Made by a program: the position numbers and the translations under genes. Below, piece after piece: positions 19,500-29,784 of a DNA stretch of 64,000 bases. The notes below the pieces were generated by a model. It had not been told where the DNA came from and searched no databases. It was given only the letters and a program-made list of their open reading frames with translations. The DNA is from Monoplex corrugatus. Its lineage: Eukaryota > Mollusca > Gastropoda > Littorinimorpha > Ranellidae. Within the stretch, counting starts at the first letter, position 1. Each line of letters begins with the position of its first letter. The stretch covers positions 36,100,040-36,164,039 of the forward strand of contig JAPXFY010000022.1 in the NCBI GenBank assembly GCA_030674185.1, written 5' to 3'.

Positions 19500-20260
19500 A
19501 TATCTGCTGTGAAAATCATGGTAAGAAAGACCAGTTGCAGTTCAAGCGGAAGCTGCCCCATTTGACATTACTTATGAAACAGATCAGCAAATTCTGACAG
19601 ATGATTTAGGTATATGACAGATACGTACGAAATGGGGACCCAGTAATCACAGCCAAAACAAACTACGGTTAGGATGTAAATTTGTCAAGAACTTTTTAAC
19701 TGATACGCAGATGAAGGAAATAGGTTCCTCAGTAAAAGTGTTTACATGTGATGAAACGTGAGTCCATTTTATTTGACAGGAAAGTAAACAACAAGTTTTG
19801 TTTGGAAGTACCATTATGTCGTCATCTCCTGAAACAGCAAGACTGTCAACGTCTGTGGGTAAAGCCATGTCCATTTTTTTCTGTCGTATTGTTTTGAATT
19901 ACTTGGTTACAGAAGTTTGGTTCCAGACAAAACTTCTGTAAATAGTGACTGTTATTCACATTTACTTTGCACACTCTTGACACACACTATTCCACCAGCG
20001 ACTTGAACTCTATGGCCCGGCTGTGTTCTGCACCAGGATAACACTCCTGTATACATGAACCATCAAAGAATGGATACTATAGGCTCACTGGATATCAAAA
20101 CTCTCCAACATCCACAGTGTTGTCCAGATTTGAGTATTTGTGACTTCTTGATGTTTCTGACGATGAAAGATATGCTGTATGGACAAAAGGCACTAGCCCC
20201 AGGAAGAGCTAGGACTGACCTTAATGATGGCAAAATGGGAGATGTCACTTGATGGACTCG
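19500..20260 (+). pseudogene. Degraded mariner-like transposase (DD34D type)
   Basis: The plus strand keeps the order of mariner transposase motifs despite stops and frameshifts. There is ILTDDLGI followed by a KWGPS equivalent (~19,590-19,640), FLTDTQMKEIG (~19,690), then VFTCDET with the first catalytic Asp, VHF and QESKQQVLFG (19,740-19,805), a SVGKAMSIFF block, HQDNTPVYMNH (second Asp, ~20,033-20,065), and CPDLSICDFLMF (third Asp, ~20,115-20,150). Thirty-four residues separate the second and third Asp, the DD34D spacing of mariner proper. At least four in-frame stops and several shifts make it an old fossil. I did not identify its terminal inverted repeats. Confidence 0.78.
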
Positions 20261-20857
20261 AGTATATTTTTCACGTGGAGACTGTCAGATGGTAAAATGG
20301 TCATCTACTGGAGGAGAGAATATTTTTAGAAGATGTGACGTCTTGGTGTATTTAATTCTTTTACTTCTGGTGTTTTCTTTTTCTTTTTTCTTTTTCCTTT
20401 TTTTTTGGGGGGAAGGGGGGAGGAGATATCACACACACAGGCTGTTTCCTGACATGTAAAGGGATGTCACGACAGTTTGTACTGGCAACGTTCTACTTCA
20501 TCTGGGTCACTGAAACATATGACACGGGCAATTTTTTTCAGACATATGCATTCCTAACTAGAGCTATTTGTCAAGGAGTCAAGATGTATAATTCGTAATG
20601 AACACCGTTTAAGCCTACTTCATTAATATATATATCGTCATCATCACCTCGTGCTCTGCCGCGTGGTGTTGGCGATCATAACCCTCCATGTGAATCTATC
20701 CCTTGTCGCTACATGTATATCTCCCACCTCTCTGTCCTCAGCCACCCTGCAAGTCCGTCCAACATTTTCTCCCTGGGTCTACCTGGTGCTCTGTTTCCCT
20801 TCAGCTTTCCTGTTGTGACCGGATGTTCTAATTTCTTTCTTCATGAAATGTCCTATA

Positions 20858-22453
20858 CTGAAAGGAAAAAGTTAGGGACCACTTACTCAAACAAACACAG
20901 CTTCCAAATCACCAAACAAAATTGAATCAAATTTGTAACATGTTTAATTCATTATCTCTGCGATTCTTTTCCAAAATATGGTCACATTTCATTCACGCAT
21001 TACGTGTCAACAAGCTCTGAAACAACATGGGGGTCGAAAACAAAATTGGCAAGGTCCGAACAGTTCAGTAATGGGTGTGTCCGCCGCGTTTTGCGATGCC
21101 TTCTGCAGTCCTGTTCCTCATTGAGTTTACCAGCTTTCTGCAGACGGCCTGTGGAATGGCCTGCCATTCGATTTGCAGGAACTTAAGCAGTTGCTGCAGG
21201 TTCCTTGGGGGTGGGTGGTTCTTCCTCACTCGCCTGTCCAGCTCATCCCACAGGTGCTCGATGGGGTTAAAATCAGGGCTGCAGGCCGGCCAGTTCATCC
21301 TGGTGACACCAGCCTGCTGGATGAAGTTGTTTACCAGCCTCGCTCTGTGAGGTGTCGCGTTATCGTCCTGGAACACAGCCTGCACACCAATCTGTTGTAG
21401 AGCGGGTAGAACCAAAGGGGCGACAATCTCATCTCTGTAGCGCTGGCCCGTCAGGTTGCCAACAATGTGGTAGAGGGGGGTTCTGTGTCGAAAACTGAAG
21501 GCCCCCCACACCATGATGGAGCCCCCGCCGAAGGCCACCCTCTCCTGCACCAGACCGTTGTCGTACCGCTCACCCTGACGCCTCCACACACGAGCCCGAC
21601 CGTCCTGATGGTGCAGAGTGAAGCGGGACTCATCGCTGAACAGCACATCGGCCCATTGCTGGCGTGTCCATCTGGCATGGTTGTGACAAAACGCCAAACG
21701 AGCCTGGCGATGAGCTGCTGTCAGTCGTGGCCGTACAGCTGGACGACGTGATCGCAGACCAACTTCGTGCAGGCGTTTGCGGATGGTCTTCGTGCTGACG
21801 TTGGTGTGTGTTGCGTCCCTCAGCTGGTCCCTGATGATGTTTGCAGTGGTGCCTCGCTGCTGCAGAGCTTGTCTTCTGATGAAGCGATCTTCACGCTGTG
21901 TTGTCTTCTTAGGCCGTCCTGACCTGCGCCTCTCGAGAACGCTGTTGGTGGCCTGGAACTTCTGATGCAGCCTGACCACGACAGAATGGGACACCGCAAG
22001 TCGTCTGCCCACTTCTCGCTTGCTTACGCCGTCCTGCAGCCATGCGATGGCCCGGGCTTTGTTGAAGGTGGTCTCCTTTCGTCTGGGAGGCATGGTGAGG
22101 AGATGGTGGCTAGCGGAAAATCGCAGGGCTATAAAGCCTAAGTGGTGACAACAGTTCCCTCTCAAGACATCCCCCCTGCATGTGCACAACGAATTTTTAA
22201 TCTTTTCCGCCCGGGCTTGCCCACGCGCCAGCGTAAAAATGGTCCACTTCTTGCAGTTTGGCAGTTTCTGTCTCGTGCCCTAGCCAGGCCTCCGTGGTTC
22301 CCGAGCAAGTTTCAGGCTAACACAGCATTGCTCACCCACTGGTGTGTTCGGCCTGACAGCCATTTGATTTTATAAACTTAGGAACAAGGAGTTTGGCACA
22401 GATGAAGTCAGCTGGTTTTTTCGAGGGCGGTCCCTAACTTTTTCCGCAGAGTG
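20858..22453 (-). mobile_element. Tc1-like DNA transposon 1, inserted in RTE copy 3
   Basis: About 1.6 kb, bounded by inverted ends: GGAAAAAGTTAGGGACC near the left edge and its complement GGTCCCTAACTTTTTCC near the right edge, within ~25-bp terminal repeats that differ slightly at the tips. TATA is present on both sides. Undisrupted RTE copies read CCTATAAATG at this place, so the target was a TA or TATA. One intact transposase gene occupies the interior. The ends and gene look complete, so this is a candidate active or recently active element. Confidence 0.9.
21065..22093 (-). CDS. Tc1-like transposase, DD34E, intact
   Basis: 342 codons from the MPPRRK start. The upstream frame extends 32 more codons, but the MPPRR start matches the second element's protein length exactly. 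Residues ~1-120 form a paired helix-turn-helix DNA-binding region (DGVSKREVGRRLAVSHSVV, then a GRPKK hook at 59-63). The DDE catalytic domain follows with Asp154 (SDESRF), Asp244 (FQDDNATPHRA) and Glu279 (NPIEHLWDEL). There are 34 residues between the last two, and the glycine-rich GGGSIMVWG block is at 189-197. The protein would cut and paste the element at TA sites. No stop or frameshift is seen. It is clearly related to, but different from, the second copy at 52,954-53,982. Confidence 0.93.
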   Translation of the reverse strand: MPPRRKETTFNKARAIAWLQDGVSKREVGRRLAVSHSVVVRLHQKFQATNSVLERRRSGRPKKTTQREDRFIRRQALQQRGTTANIIRDQLRDATHTNVSTKTIRKRLHEVGLRSRRPAVRPRLTAAHRQARLAFCHNHARWTRQQWADVLFSDESRFTLHHQDGRARVWRRQGERYDNGLVQERVAFGGGSIMVWGAFSFRHRTPLYHIVGNLTGQRYRDEIVAPLVLPALQQIGVQAVFQDDNATPHRARLVNNFIQQAGVTRMNWPACSPDFNPIEHLWDELDRRVRKNHPPPRNLQQLLKFLQIEWQAIPQAVCRKLVNSMRNRTAEGIAKRGGHTHY

Positions 22454-24997
22454 TATAAATGTTGCTTGTCTTTTCCTAATCTTCTTTATCAATGATCTTC
22501 TTGTGTCTGCCTCCTTCAAGACTGTCTCGTTTGCTTTCTTTGCTCTCCATCATTCTTCTTAAAAATTCACATTTCAGTTGCCCCAATTTTGTTCTAATTT
22601 TGCGTATTGACTGTCCACGCCTCACAACTGTACAACAGTATCGGTTCTATATAACACTTAAAAACTCTCTTCCTGGTGTTAATTGATAGTCATTTGTTGG
22701 TAAGAACACTTTTCATCTTCTTGAATACTGCCTAAGCTCGGGCGATTCTGTTGGCTATTTCTGACGTACATCTGCCATCTGGTGAGATTACGGCTTCCAG
22801 ATAGTTAAACTTATCCACCTGTCTCAGAGTTGTGCCATTAGCTGTTATTTTGCATGAAGGGATTTCTAGTTTTTTTACTGATTACCATGACTTCAGTCTT
22901 CTTGCTATTTAGCTCCTGCCCTTTATTTTTGCTTTCTGTTGCTATCATGTTCACAAGATTTTGCTGGTCTTTTTTCATTTTCTGCAATTAGCAAGGTATC
23001 ATCTGCGTAACGAATGTTGTTCATCATTTTTCCTCCAACATTTATCCCAGGGCATTCTTCTAGGTTCCTCATGATGGTTTTGCTGTAAAGTGAAAACAAA
23101 TCTGGTGACAGAACACAGCCCTGCCTAACCTCTCTTTTGGTATTTTGGAAAGAGCTTATATTGTTTTCTATTCTCATTGCTGCTGTTTGTTCCTACTACA
23201 TGTTTCTGATTATTCTTAAGTCTTTTCCATCGGTATCGAGTCTTTCTAGTTGTTTGATCAATTCTTCGTATCTTACCCGACTGAAAGCTTTGGTATAATC
23301 AACAAAGCATAAATATAAATCATTATTCAACTCGACTGACCTCTCTATGATAGTTCTTTGGATGTATATGGCATTTACAGTTCCTTTCCCTTTGACAAAT
23401 CTGCACTGCTCTTCTGCTGTTTCTCTTTTGATTCTGTTCCTTGTCCTCATTATGATTATTCTTAATAGAATTTTTGTTACATGACTAATCAAGCTGATTG
23501 TAGGATGGAGTTCGCATTCTTTGAAAGTGCAATAAAAACTGATTTTGACATATCTTTGGGGATTTTTCCAGTGTCATAAATTTTATTTAGGAGGACTGTT
23601 ATATTATTTCTGTAGTAATAGTGTCTGGTTCTGGGGATTTTCCTGGTTTTATCTTTTTCGATGCTGCTCTAACTTCATCTTTCATTATGGATGGTCCTTC
23701 AACGTTCTTTTTTTATAATGTTTTCGTTTCTGTCATCGTTAAAAAGGTCTTTAATGTACTCTCCCCATCTATCTAATATTTTGTCTTTTTCCATAATAAT
23801 CGTACCATCTTTCCATGATAATCAACCATTTGATATCCACGTCTTTTTGATGCAGGAATTTCTTCAATGTTTCTGTACATACATTGAGGATGTTTTGTGT
23901 CGATCTTCTATTTCTTTGCACTTTGTTTCCAGCCCAGCTTCTTTAGCTTCATTGCAGCTATTCCTGATTTCCTTGTTTATCTTTTTGTGTTCTTCGTCTT
24001 TTCCTTTTTGCCTTCCTCCATTCTTCCATCAAGCCTATGATTTCTTCTGTCACCCAGTTCTTTTTTGCTTTTCTTTCAACTCGGGATTTCTTCACAAGCT
24101 TCATTTATCAAGTTTCTCAAATTTGTCCATTCTTCTTCACTGTCACCAGCGTCCTCCAGAGCACTGAATTTGTTTTGAACATGTATGTTAACTTTTTCAC
24201 GAGTCGATTCATCTGTCTTTAAGGGTCCAAGATTTAGTTTGATGTTGCTTTTGGTTTGTTTCCTTTTCCTTAATTTCAGCCTAAATCTTCCCACTACAGG
24301 ATTGTGGTCATGTTGCAGTCTGCTCCTGGTAGTGTCTTTGCTATCAGTAAAGAATTTCTAAATCTTTTATTGATAAGGATGTAATCAATTTGATTTTTTG
24401 TGCTATCTCGTGGATTCATCCATGTCCATTTTCGTCTGTTAGGCTGCAAAAATCAGGGGTTACCTATTATGACTTCATTTATTTGTGCCCAATCAACAAG
24501 GTTCTCTCCCCTTTCATTCTGTGAGCCAAGGCCATGAGGTCCAACTGTATCATCCATTCTCTCTCTCTCTCTCCATTTTAGCATTAAAATCTCCCATTAT
24601 TACTGTAATATTCTGTGATTTGCATTGAACCTTGGCTGTCTCTAATACTTCATAGAAGTTGTCAATTTCTTCCTCAGTATTTGCGGATGTTGGTGCATAT
24701 ACTTGGTGTTGATATCAAATGGCTTGCCGTCCAACTTAACTAATAAAACTCGGTCTGACGCATCCCAGTATCATTTGACAGACTTTGACTTGTCCCTTTC
24801 CATTATGATGCCTACTCCTCTCTCATGTGTGTTTCCACCAGAATATGTAATTGTATGCTTACCTGATGTAATCATGCCTGCCCCCTTCCATCTCATTTCC
24901 CCTGGTCCTAAAATAATAATGTTAACCCTTTCCATCCCCATCTGGACTTTTTCCAATTTCCCCCTTTGCAGCAATGTCCTTACATTCCAAGTTGCAA

Positions 24998-25002
24998 TTA
25001 TG

Positions 25003-25088
<86 letters not shown>

Positions 25089-25100
25089 CATGTATATATA
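24998..25100. repeat. (CA)n-(TA)n compound microsatellite
   Basis: A CA tract (25,005-25,050) running into TA repeats, at the 5' edge of RTE copy 3. Confidence 0.95.
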
Positions 25101-25111
25101 TGTATAAATAT

Positions 25112-25163
25112 GTTCGTTCGTTATTTCTTTTAACGTCTGTTCACATATGTGCTTTTAGACGAA
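25112..25163 (-). repeat. 52-bp dispersed hairpin module, copy 2
   Basis: Reverse complement of the module at 14,452-14,504, with the same CACATATGTG palindrome and CGTCT/AGACG arms. It is flanked by TA/CA-rich repeats on both sides. This second copy at a separate locus shows that the unit is dispersed. Confidence 0.78.
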
Positions 25164-25337
25164 TATAAATATGTATGTATATATATTTATACATGTATAT
25201 ATATGTATATACATAGGCCTACATACATACAAACATACTCACACATATACATATATATGTATGTGTGTGTGTGTGTGTGCACGCACGCGCGCGCATGGGC
25301 ACGAATGCATTGATATATGTACTTAATTTTTTTTCTT

Positions 25338-25423
25338 GTTGAAGTGCTATAGTTTGAAATGGATTATAGCCCTGATGTGGCTCTACGCAGTCGGCTGGGC
25401 TTCAAACAAAAATAACAGTAATG
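25338..25423 (+). repeat. Short dispersed repeat, copy 1
   Basis: About 85 bp starting GTTGAAGTGCTATAG and containing TATAGCCCTGAT, CTACGCAGT, GGCTGGGC and an A-rich AAAATAACAGTAAT end. It matches 27,247-27,338 with roughly 80% identity by eye. The A-rich end suggests the 3' terminus of a LINE or SINE. The remainder of the element is not visible. Confidence 0.65.
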
Positions 25424-25429
25424 ACCATG

Positions 25430-25457
25430 TGTGTGTGCGTGTGTGTGCGTGTGTGTG

Positions 25458-25500
<43 letters not shown>

Positions 25501-25513
25501 TGCGTGCGTGCGT

Positions 25514-25557
<44 letters not shown>
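25430..25557. repeat. (GT)n microsatellite with CG variants
   Basis: GT repeats interrupted by GC units and a GGTG joint. Confidence 0.95.
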
Positions 25558-25558
<1 letters not shown>

Positions 25559-27246
25559 CATTTTTGCCTTTATATCTCACCTCAGCTAGTTTCCCGTCAT
25601 CCGGAAGTTCTCTCTCCTCCTTCGTACCTTCCCCCTGACCCTCTCCCTGCTCCGACCATCTCCCTTCTCTCACAAATGTAGACACCTACATCCACCCATC
25701 CACCCACCCACTCACTCCCCCTCCTTCACACACCCTCACCCTGCCGTTTAGGCACTATCACCTGGCCCCCTTCCTCTCCCGCCCCAGCCACCAGTATAGG
25801 TTGATGGAAAGTACCAGAAGAGGAGACAGCTAATCGATCCGTTGAGCCACCGGGGAGCTGCGGGCTCCGTCTGGCAGTCGAGTCGTTAAGTTGTGTGTAG
25901 GCACCCCGGTCCGCTCTCCTGATCTCACTCACTCGCAGCTTAGACCTGCAGCTCAGGGACAAATGGTAGCCACAGTCAAGAATCTGTAAGAAATACACCC
26001 GTAAGAACACCGGCTGTTTGGGAGCGAGTGTTTTAACAACGTAATACTGTTTCAAAAATCCCCCACCCCGGCACCTTTTCATAGAAACATTTTCGGGTTG
26101 AGCATGAACGAGCGTACTTAACAAATGGACAGATGAACAGATTTATGCCCTGCCGAATCTACCCAGCTGTAAACAGGTCCCTGTCCCTGTTCAAAGATGG
26201 GGGAGGTAAAACAAAGTAGAGCAAATGATCACAGCTCTATAATTCTGATCCCAAGAAAACTGTAGTCAAACAGTCCATTCTCCAGAGACTGCTCAGGTTG
26301 CAGGAAAAAAACTTTATGTGACCTATACCCTACAACCTCAAATCACAGTCATGCACTAAATTTTCTGGGGGGGGGGGGGGGGTTCCCCCTTGATGTGTGA
26401 CGTTTTCAGGTTTTCGTTACCTGGTTGTCTGGCTAAATATGAAAATTCAGCTAATCTAAAAAAAAAATCAAAATTATACCCTATTTGACATTGTATTTCA
26501 TATTATTACATATCAGTAACAGTGAAATATCTGCCCGCAGTGTAGCCTTGCTGCACAAGCAAATATAGAGTGAACAATCATAGTATAATGTGAATATACT
26601 GTAAGCGACCAGAAATACACTGCGAACAACCATCATAACAAAAAGCAGAAGATGTGAGACAGCAGTGCGCTGAAGGCAAAATCAACACGTGGCTGAAATG
26701 GTCAGTCCATTGCCTCCACGTACAGCAATGTCTACATCGGGACATCTGCCAGTGGTGTCATTAATGCAGCTGAAAGGTCAGCCATTTTCACATTCTGTCG
26801 TAGGACAGTGGCATGACATTGTCGGCTTCCATGGGAACCGATAGAAAATAATGTCAAATCCTTCAGTGTCTACTGTCTGAAGGTTGTAGTCAAATTTCAA
26901 TAGCCTCGAGCGTGCGTTAGCCAATCGTGTAAAACGTCTCTTTTATTGACGTGTTTCCATTATCTTTCTTGTTCACTTTTTAACAATGACACCTTTCGAG
27001 CACACAGCAGTCAATTGTTGTTGAGTTTTATCCTGCATACAGCTTTGAATTACACCACTTCACCAGGATACAGGAAACAAAGCATTGTAAAGTAAACTAG
27101 GCAGCGATTACAACATATACGGACAGGGGGATCTAAACGGAAAGTTCAGGTTGTCCTGTTTCTGTGTTCAGAGTAGTAGGTATCTCCTTAGATTATGCGT
27201 GCGAACTGATATGCGAACTGAATTTTCTTTTCCTTTTTTTCCCCCC
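25558..27246. other. No gene recognised
   Basis: About 1.7 kb without a supported gene. It includes a 17-base G run near 26,367-26,383. A 132-codon minus frame (25,726-26,124) shows no domain I know. Confidence 0.55.
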
Positions 27247-27338
27247 GTTGAAGTATTGTATATGTTTTGAAACGGTTATAGCCCTGATAAAGCTCAACGC
27301 AGTTGGCTGGGCCTTAAATGAAAATAACAATAACGAAC
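27247..27338 (+). repeat. Short dispersed repeat, copy 2
   Basis: Same unit as 25,338-25,423 in the same orientation: GTTGAAGTATTGTAT, TATAGCCCTGAT, CAACGCAGT, GGCTGGGC and an AAAATAACAATAAC end. Confidence 0.65.
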
Positions 27339-28444
27339 AATGCTTTCTAAAAGTAGAGCGCTCATTCTATATCAGACTCTTGTAGAAAAACACGCGACAC
27401 TCGAATACAACATGCGGCACATTGCATCGTCGTATGACGGTGCCTGACTCAGATGTGCCCCTTACGCCAGTGCTTGGGGATTGAAACAAGAAAGTCTCTT
27501 TTCTGCAGGTCGCTGCTGTCAACCACTGCTTCCATCAGCCGTCTTTATAATTCTGATGCCACAAGTCAAAGCTGGCTGTGTGAGTGGGGTGTGGTGGAAA
27601 ATGAAACATCAGGGCAGTATGTGTGGAAGCTGATGAAGTAATCTGATGGGGAAGCATGGGTGTGTAGCTAGCTGGAGGTTTAAGTGCTTGTTGGGGGAAG
27701 GATGCAACCCGTTCATTATGTCTTCCAGAGAACCCAGCCAGACGTATAGCCGAGATCAAAGATGCTGATCTTTGCTGAAATTTTGTAAAAAAAAAAAAAA
27801 AAAAGGGGGGGGGAGGTATAAAGATGGTGATGATGAACACCTGAGGACAGAAGGTAGTAACGGTCATGGCGGCAACAAAGATGTTGATGGCAGTATAGCC
27901 ACCCCGTCCACTCTGCCATCACTTGGCCTGCTAGTAATAAATCTTTTTTGATCTTTGATCCAAAATCAGGCCCTCTACACAACACAGAATTAGGAGAGAA
28001 TCCCTGTTAATTTCTCCTCCTAACTTCCATTTGCTGAAGCATTTGCACCTGACAAGTCACGAAGTTCTAATAAAATCTGTCTTGTAAAACTGAAAGCTTT
28101 GAGGAAAATATGAAAAACTATACACATTCAAGTACATGTGGGTATGACTCTTTGTTCCACCGTATCCGCTGTAACCACATAAATCATGTTACGTTTTAAC
28201 CCTCCGACTTAACAATCAGCTAACCAACTGACTAACCAACTGAACATCCACCCTTCCAATCATCCAGCCATCCAACCAATCAACTAACTGACGAGTTGTC
28301 TTCCGTACGAGACTTGTTTTAGCATTCGAGATATTGTGAAATATATTTAGATATAAAAAATTGGATGACAAATTCAAACTGAATGAGGACTAAACAAACC
28401 CTCGTCATCACATCAAAAAGACAACATTGCATTCACACTTTCAG
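27339..28444. other. No gene recognised
   Basis: About 1.1 kb. It contains a poly(A)-poly(G) run at about 27,788-27,815 and no supported gene. Confidence 0.55.
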
Positions 28445-28740
28445 TTAGAGCTTTTCTTGCTGCCCACAGAAGGCTCAAAATTCTGCTTGAACAAAGCTCG
28501 CCACTATAATCATCTTCAGCCCCATCTTCACACCTTTCATTGGCTTGCAATCCAAAGCTGCATAGACTTCAAACTTTCAACTTTCTGATACAGAATTGTC
28601 TCAAAAACCACCCTGGCGTATATTTCTGATCTCCTTACCATTTATACTCCTTCTACACAACTCTGGTCTCTTCAGATAAACGCATTCTCTGTTCCTCATG
28701 TGAAAGACTAAAACTTCTCGAGATGTTGTTCTACTTGAAT
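28445..28740 (+). pseudogene. CR1/L2-like LINE relic: C-terminal fragment
   Basis: The plus strand keeps the C-terminal module seen intact near 45,630-45,900. A QNSA-like start is followed by HYNHLQP, FHWLAIQSCIDFKLS, a YRIVSKTT segment, ISDLLTIYTPS, then NAFSVPHV, with frameshifts and stops. The RT domain is missing. A trinucleotide tract follows at 28,745. Confidence 0.65.
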
Positions 28741-28744
28741 CTTC

Positions 28745-28887
28745 ATTATTGTTATGATTATGATTATGATTATGATTATGATTATGATTATGATCATCAT
28801 CATCAGCAGCAGCAGCAACAACAGCTGCTGCAGCATTAGTATGTTATTATTAGTAGTAGAAGTATCATCATCATCATCATCATCATC
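28745..28887. repeat. Trinucleotide/hexanucleotide microsatellite
   Basis: TTATGA units, then CATCAT, CAGCAG, CTGCTG, ATTATT and a second CATCAT block. It starts close to the LINE relic and may descend from its tail. Confidence 0.9.
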
Positions 28888-29018
28888 ACACATCACACAT
28901 CAGGGAGGGTCACACTCAGAGCTTTCGACTGGAAGACTGACGTCATGACCATCTGGCCATCACTGCGTCGTTTGAGATGCCAGAGACAAGCTGCTACTCA
29001 AGGTGTTCGGAATGAACT

Positions 29019-29088
<70 letters not shown>

Positions 29089-29092
29089 TCTC
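29019..29092. repeat. (CT)n microsatellite
   Basis: About 36 CT units with one CTAT interruption. Confidence 0.97.
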
Positions 29093-29784
29093 AATCAAGG
29101 GTCCGCTACATATCGGCAAGCGCACTTACATACGGTACAACTTCATCAACTGTTACAGTCAGCGTCTCACATTGCCAAAAACAAAACAAAATGACCGTTG
29201 GTGACCAAAGAATCACAAAACACTGCTTCAAAACAAAGTTTTTGTCAAAAACAGCCGAAAACAACAAAGTTGCCACAAAACGAACCGTTTGTGGATATAA
29301 AGAGACGAAAACAAACATATCCAAATCAATACAAACGTACACACAACTACTCAATTATCTTCCAAACGAGCATTCACTGATCAATACCCTGTCAAACAAT
29401 AATGATATGAATAGTCATACAACTCAAAGGTCGGAATAAAATGAAACAAAGTCAACAACCAGTGGAACCAACAACCGCCTCTCAACAACTTCTACAAGCT
29501 CTCACACTGGTACAACATGTTCTCACACCCCATGTTTTATCTCTCTATTCTTTATCAACCTAATTTCCCGAAGCACGATCATTTTGTATACAACCGATCT
29601 CAACCGCCAAATGCACTCCTCCCAAACCCATGATATGCCACATCTTCATATGTCAAGTCTCTTCTCTAGTCTGCGAAGCATTTTAATCACTTTTATTTAA
29701 CTTCTAGTAATGTCATCCTAACAATTCGTTTACTTATTTTCTTTTACTCACATACCTGCTTTTCATCACCCTTGCCGTGCTTCT
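29093..29784. other. No gene recognised; probable LINE 5' flank
   Basis: A- and C-rich sequence ahead of the LINE endonuclease start at 29,785. It could be the element's 5' region but shows no motif. Confidence 0.45.

Larger units (their letters stand above)
20637..24997 (-). mobile_element. RTE-like LINE, copy 3 (split by a Tc1-like transposon)
   Basis: On the minus strand this copy runs from the endonuclease start (WNVRTLLQRGKL, ~24,985) through GPGEMRWKGAG (catalytic Glu kept), the linker (24,294-24,076), the RT fingers/palm (23,492-23,196, FVDYTKAFSRV), the YADDTLL box (about 23,012-22,990) and the C-terminal region to a CATCATCA tail at 20,637. A Tc1-like transposon at 20,858-22,453 separates the last ~220 bp from the rest. 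Without it the element is about 2.8 kb. Frames are broken in many places, so it is inactive. The 5' end coincides with a (CA)n(TA)n tract. It carries the most complete RT of the (GATGAT)-tailed family in this window. Confidence 0.85.

Noticed and set aside
21075..22375. Several plus-strand frames across the Tc1-like element (21,075-22,375)
   Set aside because: They are antisense shadows of the intact minus-strand transposase.
25780..25960. Possible tRNA-derived SINE or tRNA gene
   Set aside because: GC-rich with GGCTCAA-like bits on the minus strand, but no A/B box pair and no cloverleaf could be traced.
26366..26383. Homopolymer G run as a regulatory quadruplex
   Set aside because: A single G run without spaced partners. 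It is more likely a simple repeat or sequencing artefact.
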